A DNA stretch of 64,000 bases from Zychaea mexicana. Taxonomy: Eukaryota > Mucoromycota > Mucoromycetes > Mucorales > Lichtheimiaceae. The stretch is from assembly GCF_025766255.1 (NCBI RefSeq), contig NW_026516666.1, positions 558,001 through 622,000 of the forward strand, read 5' to 3'. Made by a program: the position numbers and the translations under genes. The notes beneath the pieces are model-generated. The model was given only the letters and a program-made list of their open reading frames with translations. It ran no database searches and was not told the origin of the DNA. Of the stretch, positions 37,024 through 50,171 are shown piece by piece; the stretch's first letter is position 1, and every line of letters starts with the position of its first letter.

Positions 37024-38482
37024 ATGCTCAAAGCGTTTGGTCGTTACTCTTCAGTTTTAGCTACAGCCACTTTAAGTAGTACTGTTGCCTTTTACACTTA
37101 CTCAACAACTACCACTGCACAAGCTACAACTATGCGCGCTCCCGTCTTTTTCATCTCTCATGGAGGTAAAGGCAAAGATAACAGCTATTCATGCATAGAT
37201 TGTATTTATGTCTCACAAACAACATGGTTCCCCAGGTCCAAATCTTCTAGAAGATAAAGAAAAGCCAGGCGACTTTTATACTTGGTTTGGCAAGTACTTG
37301 AAGAAAGAACTGAAACCCAAGGCTATCGTTCTTATCAGTGCGCATTGGCAAGGCACAGGCAAAAACGGCATATATGGTAAACCATCACAGCCCTTTTCCT
37401 CTCTAAAGGTTTATTAAGTACAACTGCTGAAGACCTTTTTTTTCTTGTGTCATTTCGTAAAAACAGTTGACAATTCAGAAAAGCCAAAATTGATCTACGA
37501 TTTCTACAATTTCCCTCAACGCTACTATGAACAAACGTGGGATCAGCAAGGTTCGCCTGAATTAGCTGAAAAAGTCATTGGCTTGTTGAAAAAGGTATGG
37601 AGTTTTCCTATACCTCTTTCTTTTTCTCTGTTTGTTGCACTGTTATAAATATGACGTACTCTTGTGATATGAGGCCTACTGATTTGTTTTGATTTATATT
37701 TAAATCATATATTCAGTCAGGAATTAATGCTTCTGGTCAACGCTATGGAGCGGATCATGGTCTCTGGGTGCCAATGAAACGCGCCATGAAGTCCAACAAG
37801 GATATTCCGATTATTGAAATATCAACATTCGGTCATGAAGATATGGCCATGCATACGAAAATGGGTGAAGCGCTTGCACCACTAAGGTATATATATAAGA
37901 ACGATGTATGGCTCAACAGTATTACCCTGTGATACTAAGAGACAAAAAATGTGTGCGTATGTGTTGTTACCATAGAGATGAAGGTGTTGTCATTATTGGT
38001 AGTGGTAGCGCAGTGCACAACTTACGGCTGCTATGGTCCAATATGGACAAGCCATCGCCTCAATTCGTCGTGGATTTCGATAAGGATATGGAGAAGATAG
38101 CAGTTGGGTCGACAGGTCAAGCACGAAAAGAGGCTGCCAATCAACTGAGCCAACATGGGGCGTTCCGACAATGCCATCCCACAGCAGAGGTAATGTTGAT
38201 AGCCGGGAGTAAAAAGAAAAGATTCTGTTCGTGGGATCAAAAGGACAATATTAATTGACAACTTCACTATCTAACATTGTTTCTTATATATTCGAACAGC
38301 ACCTGGTACCTTTCCATGTGGCGTTAGGAGCTGCAGGCAGCGACGCAGGTGTAAAGCTTCTAGAGGACTACATCGCAACTTTGGCATGGGGATCTTATGG
38401 TTTTGGATTGAGCAAGGATACGGTGATGCCCACTTACAAAAATGGTACAACTTTGTTTGCTGCTGCTCGAGACGAATTATAG
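37024..38482 (+). CDS. LigB-family extradiol dioxygenase (4,5-DOPA dioxygenase type)
   Basis: A 325-aa protein in six exons: 37024-37165, 37236-37376, 37467-37594, 37717-37886, 37976-38189 and 38300-38482. This class III extradiol ring-cleaving family (DODA/YgiD) opens catechols such as DOPA using a metal held by His and Glu residues. Visible family motifs are FISHGG, IVLISAHWQG, PKLIYDFYNFP, YGADHGLWVP and GSGSAVHNLR, containing the expected His residues. ATG 37024 (MLKAFGRY) adds a ~36-residue Ser/Thr/Ala-rich leader with few acids, which could be a mitochondrial presequence. ATG 37132 would give a 289-aa cytosolic form, closer to family length. Further upstream in-frame ATGs exist. The true substrate cannot be told from sequence. 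Confidence 0.9.
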
Positions 38483-38603
38483 TGTGTTAGTCGGCGATTT
38501 TTTTGTACATATCAACCAGCTGAAACGTCAATTTGTTTATTATCATTAACAAAATAAACACGTAATACCCACATATATTATACATGTATACTTAGTAAAC
38601 AAG

Positions 38604-38741
38604 ATGGTGAACAACACTACTACTAGTACTAGTACGACAAGAGCAGCGACAACGACACCTGCTGGCGGCTTACCTCCGGTGCCCCTGGTTTTTCTCTTTG
38701 TGATAATACTCGCGTTTGTCATAGCCCAATGGAGAAGCTAG
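38604..38741 (+). CDS. Candidate 45-aa tail-anchored microprotein
   Basis: An ATG at 38604 opens 45 codons. A Thr/Ser-rich head (NNTTTSTSTT) and a Pro/Gly linker lead to one strong hydrophobic segment (VPLVFLFVIILAFVIAQ) and the end QWRS. The layout is that of a tail-anchored membrane protein. It lies 120 bp after the dioxygenase stop, on the same strand. It could also be a terminal exon of another transcript or chance. No family recognised. Confidence 0.4.
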   Translation: MVNNTTTSTSTTRAATTTPAGGLPPVPLVFLFVIILAFVIAQWRS

Positions 38742-39448
38742 TATTATAAAATGATGCTGGTTGTCATGATTTTTAAGGAAAAGGAGACTTCTTCTTCTCT
38801 CTTATATTATGTCGGGGCCATTAATAAGGGGTTGGGAAGAGGAGGGGTGATTTGCTGGTTTAGCGAAGAAGTAATACAGCACGTTGGATTAGAGAGTCAG
38901 AAACAGGAGTGTGCAAGATTGAAGAGGGGTAGAAAGATTATTGGAAGGAGTTGGTGATGTTTTTTTAGCCTAGCTTGTTAGAAGCATGGCTCAAACCACA
39001 CACTGTGTTCACTCTCCACAGACATGCCCTTCTCTTATTTTCGTATGTGCGTGTGCGTGTGCGTGGTGTGTGCTTGTGTGTGTGTGTGTACAGTAAAAAA
39101 GAGCTGTGCCTAAGTATTGAGGGGAAGTTCGGGAGGGGTGGATTTCTTGCAACTCATCTGGTTTATCCTCTTTCTTTTTCTTTTTTTCCTCTTTTCTCTG
39201 CTCCCTTCTTTCATACACACATTCTGTCTATTTACTATTTACATTATTATTACTGGACCCTCTACGCCCTCGTTCATTTGTAACGCTGTAATTTCAAGTC
39301 AGGCCCAAATATATACGTTCAGCAGTAGCAGCAACAGTACCTCCTCGAACTTGGGCTGACACAATATCCTCCAATCGTTACCGACACATAATTTAATATA
39401 CATTACTTAATAATACATATACGACGCATATAACGGCAAACGGTTATT
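38742..39448. other. Chitin synthase promoter region
   Basis: Contains a GT-rich microsatellite (about 39044-39088) and a strong CT tract (about 39168-39215), typical of fungal core promoters, ahead of the chitin synthase ATG. Confidence 0.55.
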
Positions 39449-42400
39449 ATGATGACGACGGGATCCAGCAATGCTGTCAGCATAAATGATCTAACGGGCA
39501 TCAACAACCTCACAGAGGACTCACTTGTTACAACAATACGGACAAGATTCCTGCAGGATAAGATCTTCACCCGCATACGCAATTCTACATTGATCGTTGT
39601 AAATCCATACAAGGATCTTCTCACTGCATCCATCCGTGAAACGAGCGAAAAATACCTAGCAGAATACAAGGAACCGGCTAGAGAAAATACTCAAGAAGAA
39701 CAGCAAGCGCCACGGCAATTGGATCCGCATATATTCCAGCATGTCAACCAAGCCTATTTCCACCTACGTCGAACAGGTCAGGATCAATCCATCATCTTCA
39801 GGTAAATTTACGGAAAGAGATCTGACATAATTTAGACAGAGAAAGAGGCAAAGGGAGAGGAATTGGATAATATTTGTCATAACATATAGAAAATAAAAAC
39901 TAAACTATATATCATTGACTTGACGTCGTTATTGTTGCGCATCCTAACAGAGGATTGAGCGGTAGTGGGAAATCAAGTATGCGGGTTGCAGCCTTAGAAC
40001 ACTTGATGACTCTCAGTGGAGGCAACAAAAAGACTAGTCGAGTACAGCAACACGTCCAACGAGCGTTTGCTATTCTTGGAACCTTTGGACACTGTCGAAC
40101 GCTAGGCAACAATAACGCATCACGTTTCGGTAGCCACGTCGAAATTCAGTTCAACGAACGCGGACGCATGATTGGCGCTAAGTTTTTGGACTATTTGCTC
40201 GAACGTTCACGCATCACCGAACCAGGCGACGAGTCGATGTCGAATTTCCAAGTCCTGTACTACCTCGTGCATGACAAGACGTTGCAACTTGGCGACAGCA
40301 ATGGATCCCAGTTCCGATATCTGTACAAAACCAAAGACACTCCGCTATTCAACAGCACACAAGAAGACCTCTTGGAACTCAAATCCGATCTAAAGTCGCT
40401 TGGTGTCGACAAGACGGTCTGGCACAACATGGCACAGATCCTTGCAGCCATTTTGCACCTTGGCAATCTTCAATTTATAGGTGGAGCGTCTATGCCGGGC
40501 AGTAATAATAACAAGGAGACAAGTATCAAAAATCCTGCCACATTGGAGCTCGTGGCATTGTTTTTGGGCGTCGAACCAAAAGCTATAGAAAATGTACTAT
40601 TGTATCAAACCAAAATGATCCAACGCGACATGACAACAGTCGTATTGGATGCCGAACAAGCATCAAAGCAGCGCGATTTACTTGCACAAACCTTGTATTC
40701 GTTGCTGTTTACATTTGTGGTCGAGGCCATCAACAAAAAGCTGTGCAAGTCGACATTTGAAAATTTCATTAGCTTGACGGATTTCCCTGGATTCGAGGCG
40801 GCAGCAAAGAATAATGGGCCGGCAATTTCAGCAACGTCATTTGATCAGTTTCAGCTCAATTTTGCAAATGAAAAATGGCACCAGTTCATGTTACAGCATA
40901 CGTTTAATCACAATATCGAAGTATATCGTGAACAAGCCATTGATCGCGATCCGGCCACATACCAATCTACCAGTGCTCAATGTATTGCACTGATGTTGGA
41001 AGCAGCAACAACAGCAACAGCAGTAGCACCAGAAACAGCGCCATCATCGGCAAAACCAAGAACAAAAACCATGGAGCCATTCATCAATAAAAACAAGCAG
41101 CATCCTTGTCTCACCATCAAACGACCCGATACATTCACGATCCAACATTTTACAGCTCCATCAACGTACAACCGCAGTCAATTCTTGGACAAATGCAATG
41201 AGCCAACGCTCAATGCCGATTTTGTCTCCCTGTTCCGAAGCGATGACTGCAGGAATGCACTGGCACAACAATTATTTTTACAGAAAACTGTCAATACCGA
41301 GTTAAAAGGACAAGCAATCGTAGCTGCTGAGCAGTCGTCAAAACCACGTCGATCGCCATCAATGAAACGCAAGAGCAACAATAACAAACCAGCAGCAGCA
41401 GCATCTGAAGAGCAGCAACAGCAAAAGAAGCAGCAGAATGGTCCACTGCAGCCGTTGGATGACGCCATGGACGAGCTTTTTAAAACATTACAAGAAACCG
41501 AAGTATGGTGGGTCCTGTGTCTCGACCCAAACGATTTGCACCTACCAAGCTCGTGCGATGGGAAAAAGATTGCTTCCCAAGTGCACATGTTTAATATTCT
41601 AGACTTGGCAATACGTGCACGACACGAATACAAGATCAAGATGGCGATTACAGAGTTTGGAGAACGATACGCCGACATTATCCAGCAAAGCACCTGTGCT
41701 GATTTGAATGCTGATCTACGTGATATGTGTGTTGCTGTCATGGGCTCGTATAACTGGAATACAAAGATGATGGTCGTTGGTGAAGAGCAGGTAAATACGG
41801 AAGAGAAGGAAGCTCACAGCAACTAGTAGCATTAACTTTGTTGTTAACTTTCAAAATAGATCTATCTTCATGGATACGCATGGATGGTTCTTGAGAACAG
41901 ATTGAGAGCCATTGAAAAGCGGGAACAACGGCGGGCACGATGTTTAGCAAAAGGCGTTCCATTTGGTATTTTTATAAAATATATGTTGTATTTTATCCTA
42001 TCATGTATATAGCTAATACGACCGTAACGGTGTATAGATGAAGATACTGGGGACGAAGCAATGTCAGGTTCTGCAGCAATGCTTGATACAGGCGATGCTG
42101 GCTCATGCGCCATGAAAGGTCCATCATCCATGATGGATGGAGGATCCATGTACTCGGACGATAACTGCTACACAAACTGCTATACCGACACAGGTTCTGT
42201 TTGCAGCGGATCACAAGCGTGCGATGACACAACGACTACCACATTGACCAAGACACCCAGCGACAAATCCATCAGTAACAATAAAAAGGATATCAACAAG
42301 AAAGATAATCGACGCAAGACATCCAAGGCGCGTGGCATCTGGGTGTTTTTGACATGGCTATCGACGTGGTGGATACCAGGCATCTTGTTGAGCTCCTTGG

Positions 42401-45290
42401 GTGGTATGCGACGGTCGGATATCCGCATGGCTTGGCGTGAAAAAGTGGCGCTATGTACATTGATTTTTATTCTATGCGGTGCCATGATTTGGTTTATTTG
42501 CTTTTTCGGTCAGCTGCTTTGTCAACATCAAGATCTGTACACGCAGTCGGAATTACAGGCGCATAGCGGCAAAGATAATGCATACGTAGCCATCCGCGGC
42601 GAGGTGTTTGATCTAACGTCTTTTGCCCCACGTCATTGGGCGAGCGAGGTAATTCCTGTGAATGCATTGACCCAGTACGCCGGCCAAGACGTCAGTGATC
42701 TGTTCCCAGTACAAGTCTCAGCACTGTGTGATGGCAACAATGCGCCTGTACCCAAAGAAGTGACGCTTGAAACACGGATCAATATCACCGATTCAAACGC
42801 TGCTTACCACGACTTTCGATATTTTCGCGATGACTATCGGCCCGACTGGTACTTTGAGCAAATGGTGTACATGCGCAAGAACTACCGTCTTGGTTTCATG
42901 GGATATGATACCGAGGATATCAAGAATCAAGCATCGTCACCAGTCCAAGTTGGTGGTATTAGCACAGAGCGTCGATGGGCTATCTTGCACAACAACGTTT
43001 ATGATATGACCTCGTACATGATGGGCGGTCGCGGTATTCGAGGGCCAGATCAACAATCCGCGGACACAACGGCGGCGAGCAACAGTATCGGTGCCGACTT
43101 TATTGACAATTCAATTACGGAGCTATTTCGACAACTGGCGGGCACCGATATTTCTGCTCACTTTGATGCACTGCCACTCGACAAGGACAAACGGGATCGT
43201 CAACTGACGTGTATGAGAAACCTGTTTTTGGTGGGCAAGGTCGACACGAGAAACTCGCCGAAATGTCTGTTTTCTGAGTACTTGCTGCTGTTGATTACTG
43301 TCTTTTTATGCAGCGTCATTCTGTTCAAGTTTTTGGCAGCACTCTGTTTGACGCAAAGCAACAAGTATGATAACGACGAATACGACAAGTTCATTGTGTG
43401 CCAAGTGCCCTGCTATACAGAGGGCGAAGAGTCGCTACGCAAGACGATTGATTCAGTAGCTGCACTCAAGTACGACGACAAACGTAAGCTTTTGTTCCTG
43501 ATTGCCGATGGTATGATTGTCGGTAGCGGTAACGACCGGTCAACGCCCCGCATTGTTTTGGATCTCCTTGGTGTCGACCACAGTTATGATCCTGAGCCCG
43601 TGTCGTTCTTGTCGTTGGGCCAAGGCCAGCAGCAGCATAATATGGCCAAGATCTATTCTGGATTGTACGAGTACGCAGGGCATGTCGTGCCTTATATCGT
43701 GGTTGTCAAAGTCGGCACTCCCAACGAGCGACACAAGTCCGGCAACCGTGGCAAGCGAGACTCGCAGATGGTTTTGATGCGGTTCTTGAACAAGGTGCAT
43801 CACGATTCGCCCATGACACCCTTGGAACTGGGCATTTATCATGAACTCAAAAATGTCATTGGTGTCCATCCAAGCTTTTACGAGTTCGTCCTGATGATTG
43901 ACGCGGATACCGAAGTCATGCCAAACGCACTAAGTCGGATGGTGGGCCATTTTGTCCGTGACCCAAAGATTGTTGGGCTATGTGGCGAGACCATGTTGTC
44001 CAACGAAAAGGATACATGGGTGACCATGATCCAGGTGTACGAGTACTACATCTCGCATTATTTGTCCAAGGCATTTGAGTCACTGTTCGGCTCTGTTACA
44101 TGCTTGCCCGGCTGTTTCTGTATGTATCGCATTCGATCCACCAGCAACAAGCCATTGCTCGTGTCACATGCAGTCATCAACGACTATGCCGAGATTTACG
44201 TTGACACGCTGCACAAAAAGAATTTGCTCCACCTGGGCGAGGATCGCTACCTGACGACATTGATTTTGAAGCATTTCCCCAATTATAAGACGAAGTTCAC
44301 GGCGGACGCAGCATGTATGACCAACGCTCCGGACGAGTGGCCAGTGTTACTATCCCAGCGCCGTCGCTGGATTAATTCAACCGTACACAACCTGGGCGAG
44401 CTCATGTTTCTCCCACAACTGTGTGGCTTTTGCTGTTTCTCCATGCGGTTCGTTGTGATGCTCGATTTGCTCAGCACGTTGGTGATGCCAGCTGTCGTGT
44501 GTTACCTCGGCTACCTGATCTACCAATTGAGCACGAGCACAAGTCAAGTACCACTTATTTCGATCATCACACTTGCAGGCGTGTACGGGTTACAAGCCAT
44601 TATATTTATCTTACGACGCAAGGTAAGAAAAAAAATTAGTTTTTAGAAAAAAGAGAAAGAAAAAAAAGAAATTGTGTGCTAATAATTCCATAATCTGACT
44701 AGTGGGAACATATTGGCTGGATGATCGTGTATATTCTTGCGATACCTGTCTTTTCCTTTTTGGTACCTCTATACGCGTTTTGGCATTTTGACGACTTTTC
44801 CTGGGGTAACACACGTATTGTTCTGGGCGAACGAGGGCAAAAGAAAGCCGTGGGTCCAGAGGAAGGCGCATTTGATCCATCGACGGTCCCGACCAAGCGA
44901 TGGTCTGAATATGAATGCGAAGAACAGCATTGGGAGAAGGATGACATGTCCTCGTATTGTCGCGGTAGCACCACAGACGGTCCTGGCAGTGTCGTTTCTT
45001 CCTCATCGTGTCGTTACACACAGGCAACGCCCTCACCTCCTGCCATTTCGTACACCCCTCGACAACGACGAAGCAATAATGGCAGCAACAATAATAGAAG
45101 TAGCAGTATAATACCTAGCGAATCCGAGATTGTGGAAGAAATCAAGCGGATATTGGACACAAACGATCTGATGCTTCTGACCAAGAAGCAAGTCCGTGAC
45201 ACGCTTTCAGATACGTTTGGCATGGATATGAACTACAAACGTGATTTTATCAACAAGAGTATCGAACAGTCGCTAGCCGAGCGACTTTAA
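39449..45290 (+). CDS. Class V/VII-type chitin synthase with N-terminal myosin-like domain
   Basis: An 1823-aa protein in five exons: 39449-39801, 39951-41790, 41860-41965, 42038-44622 and 44703-45290. It polymerises UDP-GlcNAc into chitin at the plasma membrane. The myosin-like head (about residues 20-760) keeps a P-loop GLSGSGKS (about 119-126), a switch I-like NNNASRFGS and a switch II-like DFPGFE. Membrane segments and a cytochrome b5-like region follow (VAIRGEVFDLTSFAP, about 940; a second similar unit near 1073). The family-2 glycosyltransferase core has YTEGEESLRKTI, DADTEV (about 1388), EDRYLT and QRRRW (about 1539). The C-terminus is a DEK_C-like helical domain (about 1767-1823). All parts expected of this class are present. 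The P-loop departs from the muscle-type GESGAGKT, so motor activity is uncertain. Confidence 0.95.
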
Positions 45291-45724
45291 TTTCCATTGT
45301 ATGATTAAAAAAACATAATTATTCTTTCATTTATTATTATTATTGTTGCTGTTGTTACTCCTATTGTTAAGATCTACTGGGCTTTTGGGTTCCAGACTTA
45401 TCACTACCTGAATACGAGTGTCTTCTGTTGCACATGCATGTTGGAGCAAGAAGAAGACCATCCTATCTGCACATTGTTGCCATGCACAACACAGAGAGAG
45501 ATCAGCGTGTCGTGATCCTTTGTATATTTAATTTATAAAGTAAATTGGAAAGGGGGAGAGAGTGAGAGAGTGAATAAAAATACAATAATAGAGTTGTTGC
45601 TGGTGAAGGTGTGTTTTGCAGATGGAAAACTCGGAATCACACTAAGACAAAAAAGAAATATAAGCTACATTTTATATGCTGTTGCTGCTGCTGCTGCTTT
45701 TGTATTTTTTTACTCTAATGTTAT
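45291..45724. other. Convergent 3' spacer
   Basis: 3' flanks of the chitin synthase (+) and the expansin-like gene (-). Contains AT-rich processing signals and an ATT/TTG repeat tract. No gene seen. Confidence 0.6.
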
Positions 45725-46774
45725 TTAGCTAATCCAGTCCCAAGAGATCTCCACACGGCCGTCATCGAACTCTGCAATCGCGCCAAAGGCAGCTGGACTC
45801 AAATCTATAATTGGGATGGTGCGTGTGTTTAATAAATTTCTTTTGTGTATCACCGTTCCTGAAAAGAAAAAGGGGGAGGACTACTAGTACTTACCAACAT
45901 CACCCTGGGCACAGGTCGGGCAAGTGTCCGTGATTTCAACAGTGACGCTGCCGTTGGGACCGTTCACCTTGATCTTGCGACCACAGTTGGGGTTTTCGTT
46001 GGGGTTACCTTCGTTGGCCATGTCAATGTGGTTCATGGCAGCAATCAGGTCGCTGTCGGTGTTGGTAATGCCGCAGGAACCAAGGCCAGTGTTGTAGAAG
46101 GTACCTTCACCAGAGTGGGAGCCACTGCTGCTGCCGCCGCCACTGCTGCCGCCAGTTTCCTCTGCCTTTTCGGTCGTGGTTGTCGTGGTAGGCTTCTGGG
46201 TGGTGGTGGTGGTGGTGGTAGTGGTAGTAGGCTTCACGGTGGTGGTAGTGGTGGTAGGCTTCTTAGTGGTAGTGGTTGTAGTGGTCGTTTTAGTAGTGGT
46301 AGTAGTGGTAGTCGTTGGTTTCTCCTTACGAACGGTGGTGGTAGTAGGTTCGGGCTCTTCAGTCGTCGTTGTTTGCTTCTTGGCAGGAGTCGTGGTGGCT
46401 TTGGGAGCCTCGGTCGTCGTGGTGGTGGCAGATGGCTTTTGGTGAGCTTCCTTGGTGTTGTGGCTGGAATGATCCTGACCATGAGCGGGATGGCCAGCAG
46501 CAGCAGCCTCAGCATAGAAGGCCGATGCCTGAGCAGCAGCGACAGCGGATTGCGAAGCAAGAGCCTCCTGCTGCCACTCTTCGTTTTCGGCAGCCATCTG
46601 GTCAGCGACGGCCTGTTGGGAAGCAATAGCCTTACGTTGCCAGGCCTCGTGATCGTAGCGTTTCTCGGCGACTACGTTTCGCTTAACAAAGGATTCAGGA
46701 ATGGGCATGGCGGTAACCAGCGTGGCTGCAACGAGCAACAACGTCGCCATGAAGATAACAAGTTGGTTTGTCAT
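45725..46774 (-). CDS. Secreted expansin/RlpA-like double-psi beta-barrel protein
   Basis: A 319-aa protein in two exons (45895-46774 and 45725-45804). The N-terminal signal peptide (LVIFMATLLLVAATLVTA) is followed by two KR sites (VKRN and EKRY) that look like Kex2 cleavage points, suggesting a propeptide. Next come an Ala/Gln-rich helical section with a repeated AWQRKAIASQ/EWQQEALASQ unit and a long Thr-rich linker, probably O-mannosylated. The C-terminal ~85-residue domain carries GEGTFYNTGLGSCG, MNHIDMAN, CGRKIKVNG, VEITDTCPTC and LSPAAFGAI, typical of fungal expansin-like/RlpA-like proteins. The role is probably in the cell wall or extracellular; no catalytic activity can be claimed. Confidence 0.9.
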
Positions 46775-49700
46775 TTTTTATAAGATAAAAAGAAAGGAAG
46801 GGGGTTGTATAAAGGATTGATATGGGGGGTGAGGGTTAAAGAGAACCAAAGCTCTTTAAATCACAAAGGAAAGATATACGAAAAGAAGTTAGTAGAGAAG
46901 AAAGATGTGTGTTCAAAGAAGTTTAGCTTGAGCCTTTTATACCTCCACCTGGAATTGCTCGTTCTTTTTCTTGGACCGCAATTTAGCTTGTACGACATTT
47001 GCCTGCCCTTTCTTCTCTTTCTCGGCTCCATCTTGCGTTCCCGCTCAAGACACTTGCATGTGTGCACAGAGCTGTCTCTCTCTCTCTCTCATCTCCTTCC
47101 TTTTGCTGCTCTTAAATTAATGACACGCAGCAGGCAAGAACACCGGAATTTCCCATCCAACAGCTGCTCCCCACTGCCCGGATTAAGCTCCACTTGGTAA
47201 CGTGGCATACATAAGAGCACCTGTCTCTGTTTAACTTCTTGACGGTTAAGCAATGTAAAAAAAGAAGAGGGCAAATATGCCTTTTGCGTAGAAAAGAGCG
47301 AACACCAAACAGCGATTTTGTGTGTGTGCAACACGATATGCAGTGTAATCGGTATATGATAATAATAGCAGTAGATGATGTAGTTGGCAGACAGCCTGGT
47401 CGATTTCTCTCCCTTTTCACCCTCCTCCTTTTACATAATGACCTATCTCTCCCTTATGTCATTTTAAATGTAGTAATAGTAGCGGCTACTTTAATACAGT
47501 TAAACTTTTCACTGGTGCTAAAATTATATGTGGCCCTGCATAAAAATTGAAACTATTCCAGCAAAGGGCCAGGTTGGACCCGTACTTTATGTAGTCTGTG
47601 CACCCATCATACAATAGCCATTTAGTGCTGCTTTATTGTTTGAAAGCTTGATTAGACCAGATGGCGGAATAAAAAGCATGCACGCATCTCACCTTACAAA
47701 AAGAAAACTCGGAGTTTTGCACGCTTTTGAGATCTAAAGTGGGAAAAAAGAGCATGGCGCGACGACAATAAACTGCATTTCTGCTTGCGTCCCGGTGGTG
47801 GCGGACCTTGGGCAGCATTCTCTTCACTGTACGACCCATCACAAAAGCGTCCGAACCATTTCTTCACCGCCATTACATATAAACACTAGCACACCATAGC
47901 AATTGTCATCATGTTGCTACGACTTATTATTACTATTTAATGATGATTATTAAAAAAATAAAGTCCATTACCTGGTTATCAAACTCACTTGATAGTTTCT
48001 AGCTATTACAGGAAGTAGACGCTCTATGTTTCTCAGCAACACGTTTGCAACGCTTGGCTTTTTAGTAAGTTTTGTTGCTGCATTTATTTCTTTAACAAGA
48101 AAGGGCACATCGGCCTCTTTACCACCCGACCGTTGCCGGTCTAATATTACGCCAAGTGTATGATGTAGCTGAAAATGAAAAGGGACTAAATTTAAACCAA
48201 GGTTGGGGAAGTGTATACTATGATACGACTTATCCGATCTGATGGTCCTTCTCATAGTGACATTCATAGTTCCTCTGGTATTATATTCTCAAACTAACCT
48301 TCAAGTTGTTTTATAATGAATCGAGTGATAGTTATCATGCTCGTGTACCGTATAACAACAGCTTAGATTATTCACGGTTTATCTGTTTGTAATCGTAGGC
48401 TTTGAGCACATTTGCTATGTCCCAAAGATAACAAGAAGCTCAACAGCGTTATAACAGTTACTCATTGATCGTTATAGCATAGAGTAAAGGTCACTGGTCA
48501 TTAGAGGAAGAGAATATTACTTCCTGTCACGGTGATGCCTCGATTAGAAATCAAATCCTAAAGAAAGGAACTCCAAGATATGTTGTTCTGACACTTGCAG
48601 AGATTGTGCTAAGATACCGGAAGGTTTGGACATTTACGACACAGGTTATAAATGTCACCTATAAACACTATCGCAATGCTATATCGGTTGAACTGGAGTA
48701 ACTATAGTGACTTACTGACTATTTTGTTTCTAACACTGCTTTGCTTGTAAGCTCGACTTTTAAGTAGAGTAGTTATAGGAGAGCTATCAATCGTCATTGC
48801 CAGCAACCGATGTATGATGCCAACCCCTGAGATAGTAGAGCGAGAGTACGCCTAATTAGTAGCCATTACTAGACCATTTATATTACGAATTCAAGTCTTT
48901 TTGAATAATAATGAGCTTCTTTACGAAAAGCTACAGGACACATACATCAATATGCTCCATCTCAAACTGCAGCCAAAGTAGCCATCGGAAACCATACGAT
49001 TCAAGGGTAAAGAAGATACAGTACAATTGATAATTTCGGTGACTTTTAGATAGGAAGAGCCACAAATCAGACTAGACAACAGCGTTTGGCATTCCTCTCA
49101 CCAGAGAAAAGAAAAGGGTGATGACATAAAAGATGCTCAAGAAACTTACCCACCTTGTGAACAGCAAACATTCAAAAATGTTCTTCTGGCAATTATAGAA
49201 AATGGCACGGGATTTTAAGCCGTGTACAAACTGGTCAGGTCTAAATGTGTCGGAACCTGTCGTGCCAGGGTCGGTTCGGACACACGTTGCAAAGGAAAGT
49301 CGGTGAAACTTAAGAACATTATTCAATTATGGCTAGTGTTCGTTAAGGTGGTTTTAGTGCTCGCAAGTAGAAGCAGATGGTGATGTTATTTACGGGCTCA
49401 TGGCAAATTTATACGTTGCAGCAGATACAGTTCAAATCATGCGACTTGATGCATGCGCTTAGAACACGCTTGCTATGATTTAGAAAGGGTATCTTGTGTA
49501 ATACAAGCAGAATCTGTACATAGCAAAAAATACTCGCGCGGCTGGAAATTACTACGTGATATATAGAGTCATTTATGACGTTGCTGCAGGATTCTGTTTT
49601 GCTCTCGAATATGCAGAGAATATGTTGGTGAGAGTATTTCATAAGCTATGTGCATGAGTGCTTCAAAGCAGAAATCACATACAAGGGTAATGAACTGGGT

Positions 49701-50171
49701 GATGAATGATCTATGACTGTAGTTATATTGAATACTACGTGGTTACAAAATTAGTTACTATCTCGAGCTTTGATGGAATATTAACTTGAAACGTGTATCA
49801 AACATGATCTAGTGCCGTTACACACACACACATATGCCGTATGCACAGACGCTGGTTATAACTGGCTTTTTTAAGGTTCATGCAATCTCAAGCGTATGTC
49901 TGAACGAGAAGATCAAGTAATTTATTCGTGGAATATGTACAAGACGTGTGTAAGTAAAAAAGGTATTACTTGAAAAAGAAAGAGAACAGAAAACAAAAGA
50001 AAAGAAAAAGTTAGGTAAGTAAACAGAGCGTGTGTGCGTGAATAGTGTGATGATGTACTTGTAGTTTAGTGAAAGAAGGTGACAATTGAGAATAATGACA
50101 ATGTGGTGTTGTTTGATAGAGAGTGTATATGTAGAAGTAAGGAGGAGAAGGGGGGGGGTGCTGGGTTACAT
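46775..50171. other. Long intergenic region, no gene recognised
   Basis: 3.4 kb between two minus-strand genes. A TATA candidate for the expansin-like gene lies at 46933-46941. A 99-residue minus-strand frame at 47968-48267 starts with ATG but has no splice or family support. The rest shows short frames only. No tRNA or rRNA was recognised. Confidence 0.45.
46933..46941 (-). promoter_or_regulatory. TATA-box candidate (TATAAAAGG)
   Basis: A consensus TATA element on the minus strand ~160 bp upstream of the expansin-like protein ATG at 46774. Strong TATA boxes are common at regulated secreted-protein genes. Confidence 0.5.

Noticed and set aside
46176..46445. Long plus-strand poly-Val frame
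   Set aside because: This is the antisense shadow of the Thr-codon repeats in the expansin-like gene.
47968..48267. 99-residue ATG-started minus-strand frame in a 3.4-kb gene desert
   Set aside because: Composition looks protein-like, but there is no recognised domain, promoter or splice partner, so it is not listed as a gene.
49250..49290. tRNA-like GGTCGGTTCGGAC word
   Set aside because: No acceptor stem, A box or anticodon arm can be drawn around it; no tRNA was found elsewhere either.
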